Origin: a virus
Virus record (IMG/VR): IMGVR_UViG_3300033550_000002
Span: 1-64,000 of that record
DNA: 64,000 bases
Direction: 5' to 3' (one strand)
Shown piece after piece: positions 42,535 to 49,743 of the stretch (within the stretch, counting starts at the first letter, position 1; each line of letters opens with the position of its first letter). Both the position numbers and the translations under genes were made by a program. Below the pieces are notes generated by a model. It saw only the letters and a list, made by a program, of their open reading frames with translations. It was not told where the DNA came from and searched no databases.

Positions 42535-42930
42535 TCAGGGGCGGCTCAGGAGGGACCGGAGCCATCCCTTCCTGGCGTGGCGCGGACCCGAAGATGCCGG
42601 AAGAACTTCTTCGGGTGCCGAACGCTGTTCGGGAACGACCGGCTCCACCGGGTCCTCCGCGCACGGCGGCTCCAGCAGGCACATGTTCAGCACGTACACG
42701 TTGGGCCCCCGGAGTCCGTTCGCGGAGAAGCCGGGCTCCGTGCGCAGGAGCTGGTGCCGCACAAGCTCCCCGCGTGCCCGCGTCAGGCCGCCCTGCGTCA
42801 GCTTCGTGGAGCCCAGCAGCACCGAGGTCGGCACCTGGGTCCTGCCGACCTCGTTGACCCGCTTCAGCAGCTCTTCCAGGAGGCGCACAGCCTCGTGGCC
42901 CAGCACGCTCCGGTCGAAGGTCTCACTCAT
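42535..42930 (-). CDS. winged-helix DNA-binding protein
   Basis: 131 aa from ATG 42930, with GAGAGGAAC upstream. Residues 12-85 form a probable winged helix: AVRLLEELLKRVNEVGR, STKLTQGGLTRARGELVRHQ, then a hairpin wing (RTEPGFSANGLRGPNVYVLN). The C-terminus is Pro/Glu-rich then basic. Likely a plasmid-type regulator or replication control protein. Target unknown. Confidence 0.6.
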   Translation of the reverse strand: MSETFDRSVLGHEAVRLLEELLKRVNEVGRTQVPTSVLLGSTKLTQGGLTRARGELVRHQLLRTEPGFSANGLRGPNVYVLNMCLLEPPCAEDPVEPVVPEQRSAPEEVLPASSGPRHARKGWLRSLLSRP

Positions 42931-42975
42931 CGCCGTTCCTCTCGTAAGGCTCCGTTCTGGCCCACAGGGTACGGC

Positions 42976-43009
42976 GAAGGGGCCCCGGAGTGGCATCCGG
43001 GGCCCCTTC
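42976..43009 (-). terminator. hairpin terminator downstream of 43022-44455
   Basis: GAAGGGGCCCCGGA (42976-42989) pairs with TCCGGGGCCCCTTC (42996-43009), 14 bp, 6-nt loop. Confidence 0.85.
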
Positions 43010-43021
43010 TGGTAGGCCATC

Positions 43022-44455
43022 TCACTCTTCCGTCGGCGTGGCCCACGGGTCCGCGTCCAGCCACCGGGAGACCGTCGACCGGTTCACTCCCAGCATCCTG
43101 GCGATCTCCGCCTGGCTGACCCGCTGGGCGTTCACCTCTCCGCGAGCCCAGCGGACGACTTCCAGCCGCGCCGTCTCCTTGTCCTGGTCGGACGCCGACG
43201 ACATCGCCTGCACCGCGAGGTACCGAACCGCCTGCGGCGGCAGCCGCACGCCTCCGACCTCGACCGTGCCCTCGGGGGCTTCGGCGGGGGCTTCGGGCCC
43301 GGGGATCTCCGGCTCGATGACGGGAGCGTCCTCGGCGGCCTTCGGCTCCTCCTCCGTGGGCCCGTCGGGCTTCACCAGCCACCAGTCCTCGGCGACAGGC
43401 TCCGACGTGACGAGGTAGGGGCCCGAAGCCGCGACTTCGGTCTCCAGGACCAGCGGCAACGGTTGCTGCAACGCGCCCTTCAGGCCCTCGACCTGCGGTT
43501 CTTCTGTTGCGGAGGGGGTCTCGTGCACGGCGGTCTGCAACACCTCGGCCTCGGCCGCGTCGGGGGCGTTGCGGGACCCGTTTTCGTCACTCTCCGTGCT
43601 GTCCGTTTCGATGGGGATTGCCTCACCGAAAGCGGCCTCTTCGACCTCCTCCTGCAACGGCGTTGCAGGCGTCTTGACCAGGGAGTATGCGGTCTCAGGA
43701 GTGGCCTCGTGCGGCGGCCCCCAGGAGGGCTGTGCAACACCTTCGGCGGAATCGGACGAAAGGGGGTCCGGTTCCTCCGTGTTTGCACCGTCCGTAGTGG
43801 CCTTCTGCAACGCGTTGCGCAACGGGCCGAAAAGGCCCTTCCGGCCTTCCGTCGCCTCGATCTTCGGCTCTTCGGAAATGGCCTGGTGCTCCATCTCCGG
43901 AACCGTCTCGGCTTCGATTCGCCCGTTTTCTTCCTTTTCGAGAACTTCATCCCCGGTGTTGCGCTCGACCTCGGAAGGCTCCGGGCCGCTGACCTGCGGC
44001 TTCTCCAGGACAGTGGTCGGGGCCTCGCTCGTGGGCTCCACGAGCGTCTTGGGCTCCGATTCGTCACTCTCGGTGCCCAGATCGGGCAGCTTCAGCCACG
44101 GCTCCTCGCGCCCCGCCTTGCGCTCCCTCGCGGAGAACCAGGCGAGTTCCGCCAGGGTCACGACCAGGGCCATCACGATCGCCCGGCCCACGCCCATCTG
44201 CTGCCCGCCCCGCTCGGGCCCCCCGGTGGCGGCGCTCAGCACGATCCAGAACGGCGCGAGGGCCACCAGCATCCGCAGGGTCTTGCCGCCGGGTCCTCGC
44301 GGGGTTCCGTCGGCCTCGGGCTCCAGGGCCCAGTTCTTCACTCCGTGCAGACCCCGGCGCAGCATCAGGCCAGCTCCACGCCGGGCGTGACGCACTTCCA
44401 GGGACTGCCTCACCGCCTTCGTGCCGGTGCGGCGCACCTTCTCCTTCGCAGGCAT
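43022..44455 (-). CDS. two-span membrane protein with acidic linker and C-terminal HTH
   Basis: 477 aa from ATG 44455. A basic N-terminus is followed by two transmembrane helices near 60-110 (LVALAPFWIVLSAATGG, AIVMALVVTLAELAWFSA). A 270-residue Glu/Pro/Thr-rich disordered region follows. The C-terminus is a clear helix-turn-helix (VSQAEIARMLGVNRSTVSRW, about 445-465). A membrane-tethered DNA-binding protein of this kind could anchor phage DNA or regulate from the membrane. Streptomyces plasmids encode spread proteins of similar layout; no direct homology is shown. Confidence 0.65.
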   Translation of the reverse strand: MPAKEKVRRTGTKAVRQSLEVRHARRGAGLMLRRGLHGVKNWALEPEADGTPRGPGGKTLRMLVALAPFWIVLSAATGGPERGGQQMGVGRAIVMALVVTLAELAWFSARERKAGREEPWLKLPDLGTESDESEPKTLVEPTSEAPTTVLEKPQVSGPEPSEVERNTGDEVLEKEENGRIEAETVPEMEHQAISEEPKIEATEGRKGLFGPLRNALQKATTDGANTEEPDPLSSDSAEGVAQPSWGPPHEATPETAYSLVKTPATPLQEEVEEAAFGEAIPIETDSTESDENGSRNAPDAAEAEVLQTAVHETPSATEEPQVEGLKGALQQPLPLVLETEVAASGPYLVTSEPVAEDWWLVKPDGPTEEEPKAAEDAPVIEPEIPGPEAPAEAPEGTVEVGGVRLPPQAVRYLAVQAMSSASDQDKETARLEVVRWARGEVNAQRVSQAEIARMLGVNRSTVSRWLDADPWATPTEE

Positions 44456-44472
44456 GTCCTGTCCTTTCCGAG

Positions 44473-44501
44473 GACGGCCGGACCAGGCGGGTCCGGCCGT
44501 C
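44473..44501 (-). terminator. hairpin terminator downstream of 44537-44878
   Basis: GACGGCCGGACC (44473-44484) pairs with GGTCCGGCCGTC (44490-44501), 12 bp, 5-nt loop. Confidence 0.8.
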
Positions 44502-44536
44502 GAGACTCTTTCGATGTGGCCCAGCCGGGCCATTTC

Positions 44537-44878
44537 TCAGCGGCCCGAGAGCCAGTTCTTCGGGTCGTTGTGCTCCTCGACCGGGGGCACGACGATGGCC
44601 TCCCCGTGGACGGTGTGGCCGATCACGGTGCCCGGCTTCAGCAGCGGGTTCCCCTTCGAGGGGCCCTGGCAGCTCAGGCACGGGTCGCCCTCCTGGCGGC
44701 CGTGCTCGCAGCGGTGCAGGTCCAGCATCATGCGGCCGAGTCGGGAGATCCTGACGGCCTCCTCGCTGCGCCGCAGCTCGGCCTGGGCCTCCATGTAGAA
44801 CCCGTCGAGCATCTTGACCAGATTGGGGTTCTCCGAGTCCGCCAGCGCCAGCTCCAGCGCGTTTCGGTAGTCACCCAC
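44537..44878 (-). CDS. hypothetical protein with Cys-rich motif
   Basis: 113 aa from GTG 44878, with CAGGAGG upstream. Helical first half (ALELALADSENPNLVKML ...), then HRCEHGRQEGDPCLSCQG near 55-72, a likely zinc site, then a beta segment. Overlaps the upstream small zinc protein by 8 bp. Confidence 0.5.
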   Translation of the reverse strand: MGDYRNALELALADSENPNLVKMLDGFYMEAQAELRRSEEAVRISRLGRMMLDLHRCEHGRQEGDPCLSCQGPSKGNPLLKPGTVIGHTVHGEAIVVPPVEEHNDPKNWLSGR

Positions 44879-45068
44879 GGCTGGCCTCCTGCCGCTTCGA
44901 AACGGGCGAATCGGCCTGAACTTCCACGAACACCTTGCAGGCGCAGCGCAGCTTGCGGCCGATCTCCTGCTTGCACATCGTCCGGTGCCCCTCCTCGTGG
45001 TTCCCGGTGTGCCGGTGGCGGGGGTGGTTGCACCGCCCGCAGAGCATCTTGTCGTAGAGGCTCATCAT
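44871..45068 (-). CDS. small zinc-ribbon-like protein
   Basis: 65 aa (ATG 45068; a second ATG at 45065 fits the GAGGAGGG ribosome-binding site better). Cys/His pattern C-x2-C-NHPRHRHTGNHEEGH-x3-C ... C-x-C suggests one zinc ribbon. Overlaps the stop of 45065-45382. Confidence 0.55.
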   Translation of the reverse strand: MMSLYDKMLCGRCNHPRHRHTGNHEEGHRTMCKQEIGRKLRCACKVFVEVQADSPVSKRQEASRG

Positions 45069-45382
45069 CCCTCCTCGTTCCAGACGTTGCCGAAGTAGTC
45101 CTTGTGCGGGGTGGCCGGGTAGTGGCGGACCTCCTCCTCGCACTGCTTGTAGCCCTCCTCGGCTCCGCAGGTCTCCACCACGCCGACCTCGCGCAGCGCC
45201 TCGCGGGCCGGGGAGTCGGCCGCCAGGAGGGCGACGTTGGCCTCGCCGACGTCCCAGTCCTCGTCCCTGAGGGCCCTGATCAGGGAAGCCATGACCTGCT
45301 TCGCGCTGACCTCGCCACGGTCCCGGGCCTCTACCGCCCCGACGACCGCCTCGAAGACGCGTCGCCCTCCGTGCCAGCTCAT
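45065..45382 (-). CDS. hypothetical protein
   Basis: 105 aa, ATG 45382 after GAAAGAGAGAACGG. Two helical segments (RRVFEAVVGAVEARDRGEV, VMASLIRALRDEDW) and an acidic C-terminus with HKDYFGNVW. The HKDYFG word also occurs in the protein at 52906-53157 (HKDYFGAG), perhaps a shared short motif. No family recognised. Confidence 0.5.
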   Translation of the reverse strand: MSWHGGRRVFEAVVGAVEARDRGEVSAKQVMASLIRALRDEDWDVGEANVALLAADSPAREALREVGVVETCGAEEGYKQCEEEVRHYPATPHKDYFGNVWNEEG

Positions 45383-45411
45383 CCGTTCTCTCTTTCCGCT
45401 TTCGCTGCGTG

Positions 45412-45438
45412 GATTCGCCTTGTAATCGAAGGCGAATC
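45412..45438 (-). terminator. AT-rich hairpin, copy 1
   Basis: GATTCGCCTT (45412-45421) pairs with AAGGCGAATC (45429-45438) at the end of the gene 45437-45652. Nearly the same sequence recurs at 46157-46181. Probable terminator. Confidence 0.6.
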
Positions 45439-45652
45439 AGATCGCTTCCACTCGGGTCACGTGGTAGCGGGTCTGGTAGATGTCACGGACATCCTCCACC
45501 CGCATTCCGTCGAGATCGACCGCGAAGGTGTGGTGTTCGCCCGTCACGTCGGTGCAGGGCTCTCCGTTCACCGGGCACGGGCCGGTCTTCTTGTCGCGCG
45601 GGTTGTGCTCCGGGTTCTTCGGGAGCTTGACGGTCACCAGGTGGCTGGCCAT
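45437..45652 (-). CDS. hypothetical protein
   Basis: 71 aa from ATG 45652, overlapping the upstream stop (TGATG). Two cysteines (PCPVNGEPC) and a beta-rich second half (HTFAVDLDGMRVEDVRDIYQ). Coupled to the secreted NlpC/P60 protein. Function unknown. Confidence 0.5.
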   Translation of the reverse strand: MASHLVTVKLPKNPEHNPRDKKTGPCPVNGEPCTDVTGEHHTFAVDLDGMRVEDVRDIYQTRYHVTRVEAI

Positions 45653-46125
45653 CAGAACCGGCCGTAGTAGGCGTGACGGCCGCTGTACAGGTACTCGTTG
45701 ATCGGGGCCAGCACGACCTTCCTGCCCCGGTAGCTTCCGCTGTTGGCGTTCCACATCCACGCCTTGCCGGACCAGTACCCCGCGTAGATCCCGATGTGCT
45801 TGATGTTGCCGGTCGAGGTCCCGATGGCGACGATGTCGCCCTTGGTCCGCGACTGCCAGGACAGCTTCTTCGAGGCGTTGTACTGCTGCTGCGCCGTGCG
45901 CGGGAGCGTCTTGCCCACCTTGCCGAAGGAGTACTTGACCAGGCCGGAGCAGTCGAACGCGTTGGGCCCCGTCGCGCCGCTGACGTAGGGGTCGTTCTTC
46001 TGTCCGGCCGCGATACTGAGCGCCCTCACCCGTATCGAGGTCGCGGCCTCGGCCTGCGGGGCCAGGCCGACCGCCAGGGTCGCGCCGACGACGGTCGAGA
46101 CGGTGACGCCGAGGATCTTCTTCAT
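45652..46125 (-). CDS. secreted NlpC/P60 peptidoglycan endopeptidase
   Basis: 157 aa. Signal peptide 1-27 with cleavage after AEA; no lipobox. NlpC/P60 catalytic Cys at 59 (NAFDCSGLVKYSFG) and His near 110 (NIKHIGIYAG). Exported small hydrolase, distinct from the lipoprotein at 35495-36160 and from the endolysin. It may loosen the wall during infection or modify it against superinfection. Confidence 0.8.
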   Translation of the reverse strand: MKKILGVTVSTVVGATLAVGLAPQAEAATSIRVRALSIAAGQKNDPYVSGATGPNAFDCSGLVKYSFGKVGKTLPRTAQQQYNASKKLSWQSRTKGDIVAIGTSTGNIKHIGIYAGYWSGKAWMWNANSGSYRGRKVVLAPINEYLYSGRHAYYGRF

Positions 46126-46156
46126 GGATTTCCCTGCTTTCTGGGTTCGTTCGGAG

Positions 46157-46181
46157 GATTCGCCTTGTAATCAGAGGCGAA
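46157..46181 (-). terminator. AT-rich hairpin, copy 2
   Basis: TTCGCCT (46159-46165) pairs with AGGCGAA (46175-46181), part of a 25-bp near-repeat of the hairpin at 45412-45438. It follows the gene 46182-46598. Confidence 0.55.
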
Positions 46182-46598
46182 CTACCACTTGAGTCCGTGG
46201 GGGCTGAAGAACACCTTGATCTCGGCCTTCCGGGCCCTGCGGACGCAGTCGGCCGTTCCGTGGGAGGCGTGAAGGCCGGGAGGGCACCAGCGGGTCCGCC
46301 TGCGGCAGGGGAGTGCGAACGCGAGGACCAGGTCGGCCCCGGACTGCACCATCTGCTCGTTGCGCATGAAGCCCGCCTGACGCCCGTGCTTGTCCCAGTT
46401 GGCCGGGAAGCCTACCTCGGAGACGAGTCCGGTCCTGGAACGCATCGTGACCCACTGGTGCGCCATGTGGTCGGCACCGGTCGGACAGAGCCCCTGGAGA
46501 ACCGTCACGCGGCCGGAACGCCGCAGGATGTTGTCCAGGGCCTGATTCACCGAGGAAGCCCTCAGCCAGTCCCTGGACCCCGTCACGAGCACTCTCAC
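46182..46598 (-). CDS. DUF2493 / YspA-like SLOG-family protein
   Basis: 138 aa from GTG 46598. MRVLVTGSRDW (Rossmann-like nucleotide-binding start), VLQGLCPTGADHMAHQW, FPANWDKHGRQAGFMRNEQM, ADLVLAFALP and HGTADCVRRARKAEI match the DUF2493 subgroup of SLOG proteins. These bind nucleotide-derived ligands, and the family is linked to signalling in phage-host conflict, but a reaction is not established. Its promoter carries a CCTAGGTC site and it borders the motif-dense non-coding region. Confidence 0.75.
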   Translation of the reverse strand: MRVLVTGSRDWLRASSVNQALDNILRRSGRVTVLQGLCPTGADHMAHQWVTMRSRTGLVSEVGFPANWDKHGRQAGFMRNEQMVQSGADLVLAFALPCRRRTRWCPPGLHASHGTADCVRRARKAEIKVFFSPHGLKW

Positions 46599-46675
46599 GC
46601 GTCTTCCCTTCGCTCTGTGCGTCGATATGCCGGTCCACCTGCGGCGACACCCTCAACATCCGGGCGGATTGCGCT

Positions 46676-46698
46676 TCTTGGCGACTGGCCTAGGTCAA
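46676..46698 (-). promoter_or_regulatory. promoter region with CCTAGGTC operator
   Basis: Minus strand: TTGACC (46693-46698) overlaps the palindrome TTGACCTAGGCCA (core 46689-46696). The -10 17 nt downstream is weak (AGCGCA), so the promoter may need an activator. A further inverted repeat GGCCTACC...GGTAGGCC lies at 46709-46730. Confidence 0.5.
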
Positions 46699-47132
46699 GA
46701 CTACACCCGGCCTACCTCTCGGGGTAGGCCACTTCTCGAAATCACCCTTGTGGCGGTTCGACCGATTCCGCCCGTTTAGAATCAGCCCGAATTCGGACAA
46801 ACGGTCACCGCTAGGCCGACGAATCGGTGGAACATCGCCAGATTTGCCACCCGAATCAGGGTGAACCGGACATTCGGCTTCGGGCGAATCAGGACATTCT
46901 CATCATTCGCCCAGCTCAGTGCGGGTTCGTCGATTCGTCTCCGAATATCCGATTCGCGCAGAATGAACCAGGCTGGCAGTCCGATCTGTCCCGGTTTGAT
47001 CCGAGAGCCCTTCGGCTGATTCTTCCAGGGATTCGGCGGGCTTCCAGCCGTCTTCCCGGTTACCTACAAGTAGCTTCTTGTGTGTTCGTGAACCGAAGGA
47101 AAGCTACCGAACGGTAACCAGGTGGCACGAAG

Positions 47133-47159
47133 AAGGCCCGCCACGGCAGGGCGGGCCTT
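47133..47159 (-). terminator. hairpin terminator downstream of 47163-47405
   Basis: AAGGCCCGCC (47133-47142) pairs with GGCGGGCCTT (47150-47159), 10 bp, 7-nt loop. Confidence 0.8.
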
Positions 47160-47162
47160 CGG

Positions 47163-47405
47163 TCAGACGAGCCAGGACGGGATCGCGTCGTCCGGCGGGT
47201 GAACGGTGAACTCCTCCTCCTCGGGTGAGCCGTCCTGTCCACGGACGATCGCCCCGGAGGAGTCCCGGACGAACCGGAAGAGCGTGACGGCTCCGTTCTC
47301 GTTCGTGATCGGCGTGTCCAGCGGGATGTCGTGCGGGTCCACCCCGCACGCCTTGAGCATCTTCACCGCGTCGAGGCGGTACTGCTCGTTCTTGAGCACC
47401 TGCAT
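47163..47405 (-). CDS. hypothetical small protein
   Basis: 80 aa from ATG 47405 with GAGGAGAGTC upstream; the longer frame has no start signal. Mixed alpha/beta with an acidic PEEEEFTVHPPDD near the C-terminus. Monocistronic between two hairpin terminators. Function unknown. Confidence 0.55.
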   Translation of the reverse strand: MQVLKNEQYRLDAVKMLKACGVDPHDIPLDTPITNENGAVTLFRFVRDSSGAIVRGQDGSPEEEEFTVHPPDDAIPSWLV

Positions 47406-47420
47406 GACTCTCCTCACGCG

Positions 47421-47450
47421 AGAAGGGCGGGGCCGAAGCCCCGCCCTTCT
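47421..47450 (-). terminator. hairpin terminator downstream of 47450-47860
   Basis: AGAAGGGCGGGGC (47421-47433) pairs with GCCCCGCCCTTCT (47438-47450), 13 bp with a CGAA loop, touching the stop codon. Confidence 0.85.
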
Positions 47451-47860
47451 TACAGTTCCACCTTCGACCCGTCGGGCCACAGAAGCAGAGCGACCTCCTT
47501 GCGGACGCCCTCCTCGTCGGAGACGACGCGCCAGACGTCGCCGCCGAAGTCCTCCGAGTCGACGACCAGCTCGCCCCGGAACACGTGGTCCGGGAACGCG
47601 GCCACCAGCTCCGCCACGTCGTCCTCCATCTGGCGGGCGTCGTACGGGGTGTCGCGGAGCGGGCCGACCGTGCGACAGGTCAGGACGGTGTTCACGCCCT
47701 CGTCGGTCTCCCTGTCGTCACGGTCGACGCACATGGCGATCCTGGGCGTCCCACGGCCTACGGCCTTGTTCTCGATGAAGAACTTGCTGTCCTTGATCTG
47801 GGACCACTTCATCGGCGGCTTGACCGACAGGTAGCCGGTGACCCTTCCGGTGTAGCTCAC
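47450..47860 (-). CDS. DUF6205-like protein
   Basis: 136 aa from GTG 47860. The start YTGRVTGYLSVKPPMKWSQIKDSKF matches the beginning of DUF6205 proteins found in Streptomyces and its phages (given here in two words: YTGRVTGYLSVKPP and MKWSQIKDSKF). Function unknown. Coupled to a 31-residue membrane peptide by GTGA. Confidence 0.65.
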   Translation of the reverse strand: MSYTGRVTGYLSVKPPMKWSQIKDSKFFIENKAVGRGTPRIAMCVDRDDRETDEGVNTVLTCRTVGPLRDTPYDARQMEDDVAELVAAFPDHVFRGELVVDSEDFGGDVWRVVSDEEGVRKEVALLLWPDGSKVEL

Positions 47861-47952
47861 CCTCTTCCCCTTCCAGCGGTGATCGAGATGACGATGGCCA
47901 TCAGGCCGACGAAGACCATGGAGGACATCAGGGCGTGGGAGAAGAGGCTCAT
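47857..47952 (-). CDS. 31-aa single-span membrane peptide
   Basis: ATG 47952 overlaps the lipoprotein stop (TGATG) and its own stop overlaps the next GTG. Most of it is one helix (MSSMVFVGLMAIVISITAG) with a basic end. Coupling on both sides supports it being real. Confidence 0.55.
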   Translation of the reverse strand: MSLFSHALMSSMVFVGLMAIVISITAGRGRG

Positions 47953-48530
47953 CAGCCCTCCGTGCAGGCGGGGAAGTCGGACTTCTCCGGGCACCGGTCG
48001 TAGTCCACGCGGCGCACGTCCTGCTCGAACAGGCCGTCGGCGTTGCGGATGAACAGCTCCGGCTCCTCCTTGCACCCGGCGAGGGAAAGCGGGAGGGCGG
48101 CCTTCAGGAACTTCGGGATCTTCACCGGCTTCGCGGGCTTCTTGTCCAGCTCGACGCCCTTGGACTTCTTCACCGGCCGCTCGGTCCGGACCGGCGCGCT
48201 GCTGGCCGGTGCACTCCGGCCCGGCGCACTGCTGGCCGCCTTCGAGGGAGCCGTGGAGGGGGTCCGGTTCGACGAGCGCGGGGCCTCGGCGGTGTCGGGG
48301 GTGTCGCTGGTGCTCGTGCTGGACCTCGGCGGCGGCTTCGGCCTTCCGGCGACGGCCGCCTGGAATCCGATCGGGGCCATCGCGACATCCTCGCCGGGGC
48401 AGTCGTAATCGATCTGCCGGGCCTCGACGACGCCGGAAACCTCGTACCGGTACGAGTCACCGGCACACCCTGCCACCAGCGAAATTGCGCCGATGGTTGA
48501 AGCCAGGATCAAACTGCTCTTTTTCTTCAC
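47952..48530 (-). CDS. putative lipoprotein
   Basis: 192 aa from GTG 48530 with AAGGAG upstream. Signal with lipobox SLVAG-C22. A short beta region is followed by a long Ser/Thr/Pro-rich stalk (65-115) and a second Cys-containing segment (LAGCKEEPELF, DYDRCPEKSDFPAC) that may form disulphides. Surface-exposed lipoproteins from phages often exclude superinfecting phages by masking a receptor; that role is only a guess here. Confidence 0.65.
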   Translation of the reverse strand: MKKKSSLILASTIGAISLVAGCAGDSYRYEVSGVVEARQIDYDCPGEDVAMAPIGFQAAVAGRPKPPPRSSTSTSDTPDTAEAPRSSNRTPSTAPSKAASSAPGRSAPASSAPVRTERPVKKSKGVELDKKPAKPVKIPKFLKAALPLSLAGCKEEPELFIRNADGLFEQDVRRVDYDRCPEKSDFPACTEG

Positions 48531-48639
48531 GTTGAATCTCCTTTCCAGTTACTAGTGTTGCAGAAAACCGTGTTTCTGTCGAGCTGAATCTTCGTAGATC
48601 TGTGCGAGGCTAGCTTCATCACTACGGAAGGAGAGGGCC

Positions 48640-49722
48640 TTGGCCACACCTCCGAGCGCAACCGCCTTCGCAAACGCACTGCGGGCGGAAGGCTGCAAGG
48701 TCGTCGAAGTGGGCGACTGGGAGCACCACAACCGCAACCACAAGGGGCCGTGGGGCCCGGTTTACGGCGTGATGATCCACCACACCGTCACCCGGGGAAC
48801 GGCGAACACCGTACGGATCGTGAAGGACGGGTACTCCGGCCTCCCCGGTCCGCTCTGTCACGGCATGATCGCCAAGGACGGAACGATTCACCTCGTCGGC
48901 TACGGCCGCACGAACCACGCCGGTCTCGGCGACGACGACGTGCTGCGCGCGGTCATGACCGAGAGCGCACTGCCGGTCGACAACGAGGCGAACACCGACG
49001 GCAACCGCGCCTTCTACGGCTTCGAGTGCGAGAACTGGGGCGACGGTTCGGACCCCTGGCCCGCCGCCCAGCTCGAAGCGATCGAGCGTGCCTCGGCCGC
49101 CCTGTGCCGCCTGCACGGCTGGAAGGCCGAGAGCGTCATCGGGCACCGCGAGTGGCAGCCGGGGAAGCCGGACCCCAACGGCTTCACCATGTCCTCCATG
49201 CGCGCACGCGTACGCGCGAGGCTGGCGCACGCGCCGAACGTCCCCACGCCGCCCACCAACGGCTCCACGTACACCGTGAAGCCGGGCGACACGATGGCGG
49301 GCATCGCGAAGGCCCTCGGCGTCACCGTCGAGGCCCTGTTCGCGGCCAACCGGGACCGCGTGAAGGACCCGGACGAGATCTTCCCGGGGCAGGAACTCGT
49401 GATCCCGCCGCCGAAGACCCCGCCGCCGCCGAAGAAGCCGGTCGTCGACCTGTCGCGACTCGTCTCGGCCGCGCGCAACGATCCGTCGAAGAGCGGAACG
49501 CCGGTCAGCTACAGCGGTGTTTCGATCCTCGAAACCGCGCTGGTCGACGCGGGCCTGCTCGCCAAGAAGTACCGCGACGGCCACTACGGATCGAGCACGG
49601 TCTCCGCATATGCCGCCTGGCAGCGCAAGTGCGGCTACCGTGGCACCGATGCCGACGGGATTCCGGGTATGACCAGCCTGAAGAAGCTGGGCGACACCCA
49701 CGGATTCACCGTCGTCGCCTGA
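48640..49722 (+). CDS. endolysin: N-acetylmuramoyl-L-alanine amidase with LysM
   Basis: 360 aa from TTG 48640 with AAGGAGAG upstream. Amidase_2/PGRP domain in residues 20-190: zinc ligands H47/H48 (VMIHHTVTRG) and H169 (GHREWQPGKPDP). LysM repeat at 210-256 (TYTVKPGDTMAGIAKALGV ... FPGQELVIPPP). Pro-rich linker, then a C-terminal domain (270-360) with a peptidoglycan-binding look. It cuts the amide between MurNAc and the stem peptide. First gene of the lysis cassette. Confidence 0.9.
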   Translation: MATPPSATAFANALRAEGCKVVEVGDWEHHNRNHKGPWGPVYGVMIHHTVTRGTANTVRIVKDGYSGLPGPLCHGMIAKDGTIHLVGYGRTNHAGLGDDDVLRAVMTESALPVDNEANTDGNRAFYGFECENWGDGSDPWPAAQLEAIERASAALCRLHGWKAESVIGHREWQPGKPDPNGFTMSSMRARVRARLAHAPNVPTPPTNGSTYTVKPGDTMAGIAKALGVTVEALFAANRDRVKDPDEIFPGQELVIPPPKTPPPPKKPVVDLSRLVSAARNDPSKSGTPVSYSGVSILETALVDAGLLAKKYRDGHYGSSTVSAYAAWQRKCGYRGTDADGIPGMTSLKKLGDTHGFTVVA

Positions 49723-49743
49723 CCCTCGAAGGAGGAAATCCTG

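Larger units (their letters stand above)
46599..47162. other. 560-bp non-coding region, candidate replication origin
   Basis: Lower GC than its neighbours, without a supported gene. Between 46787 and 47036 about ten copies of CGAATC/GATTCG or CCGAAT/ATTCGG occur on both strands: 46787-46796 (palindrome CCGAATTCGG), 46820, 46851, 46872, 46884, 46905 (ATTCGC), 46931, 46941, 46949 and 47030. A TAGGCCG half operator is at 46812. Iteron-like spacing is irregular. Origin or centromere-like function is inferred. Confidence 0.5.

Noticed and set aside
42344-42682. 112-codon leftward frame overlapping the winged-helix gene
   Set aside because: Shares sequence with a better supported gene in another frame, lacks a start signal, and its unique part is the repeat-bearing intergenic region.
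46827-47117. 96-codon rightward open frame in the non-coding gap
   Set aside because: No ribosome-binding site, atypical codon use, and the sequence is dominated by the CGAATC/GATTCG words; better explained as a regulatory or origin region.
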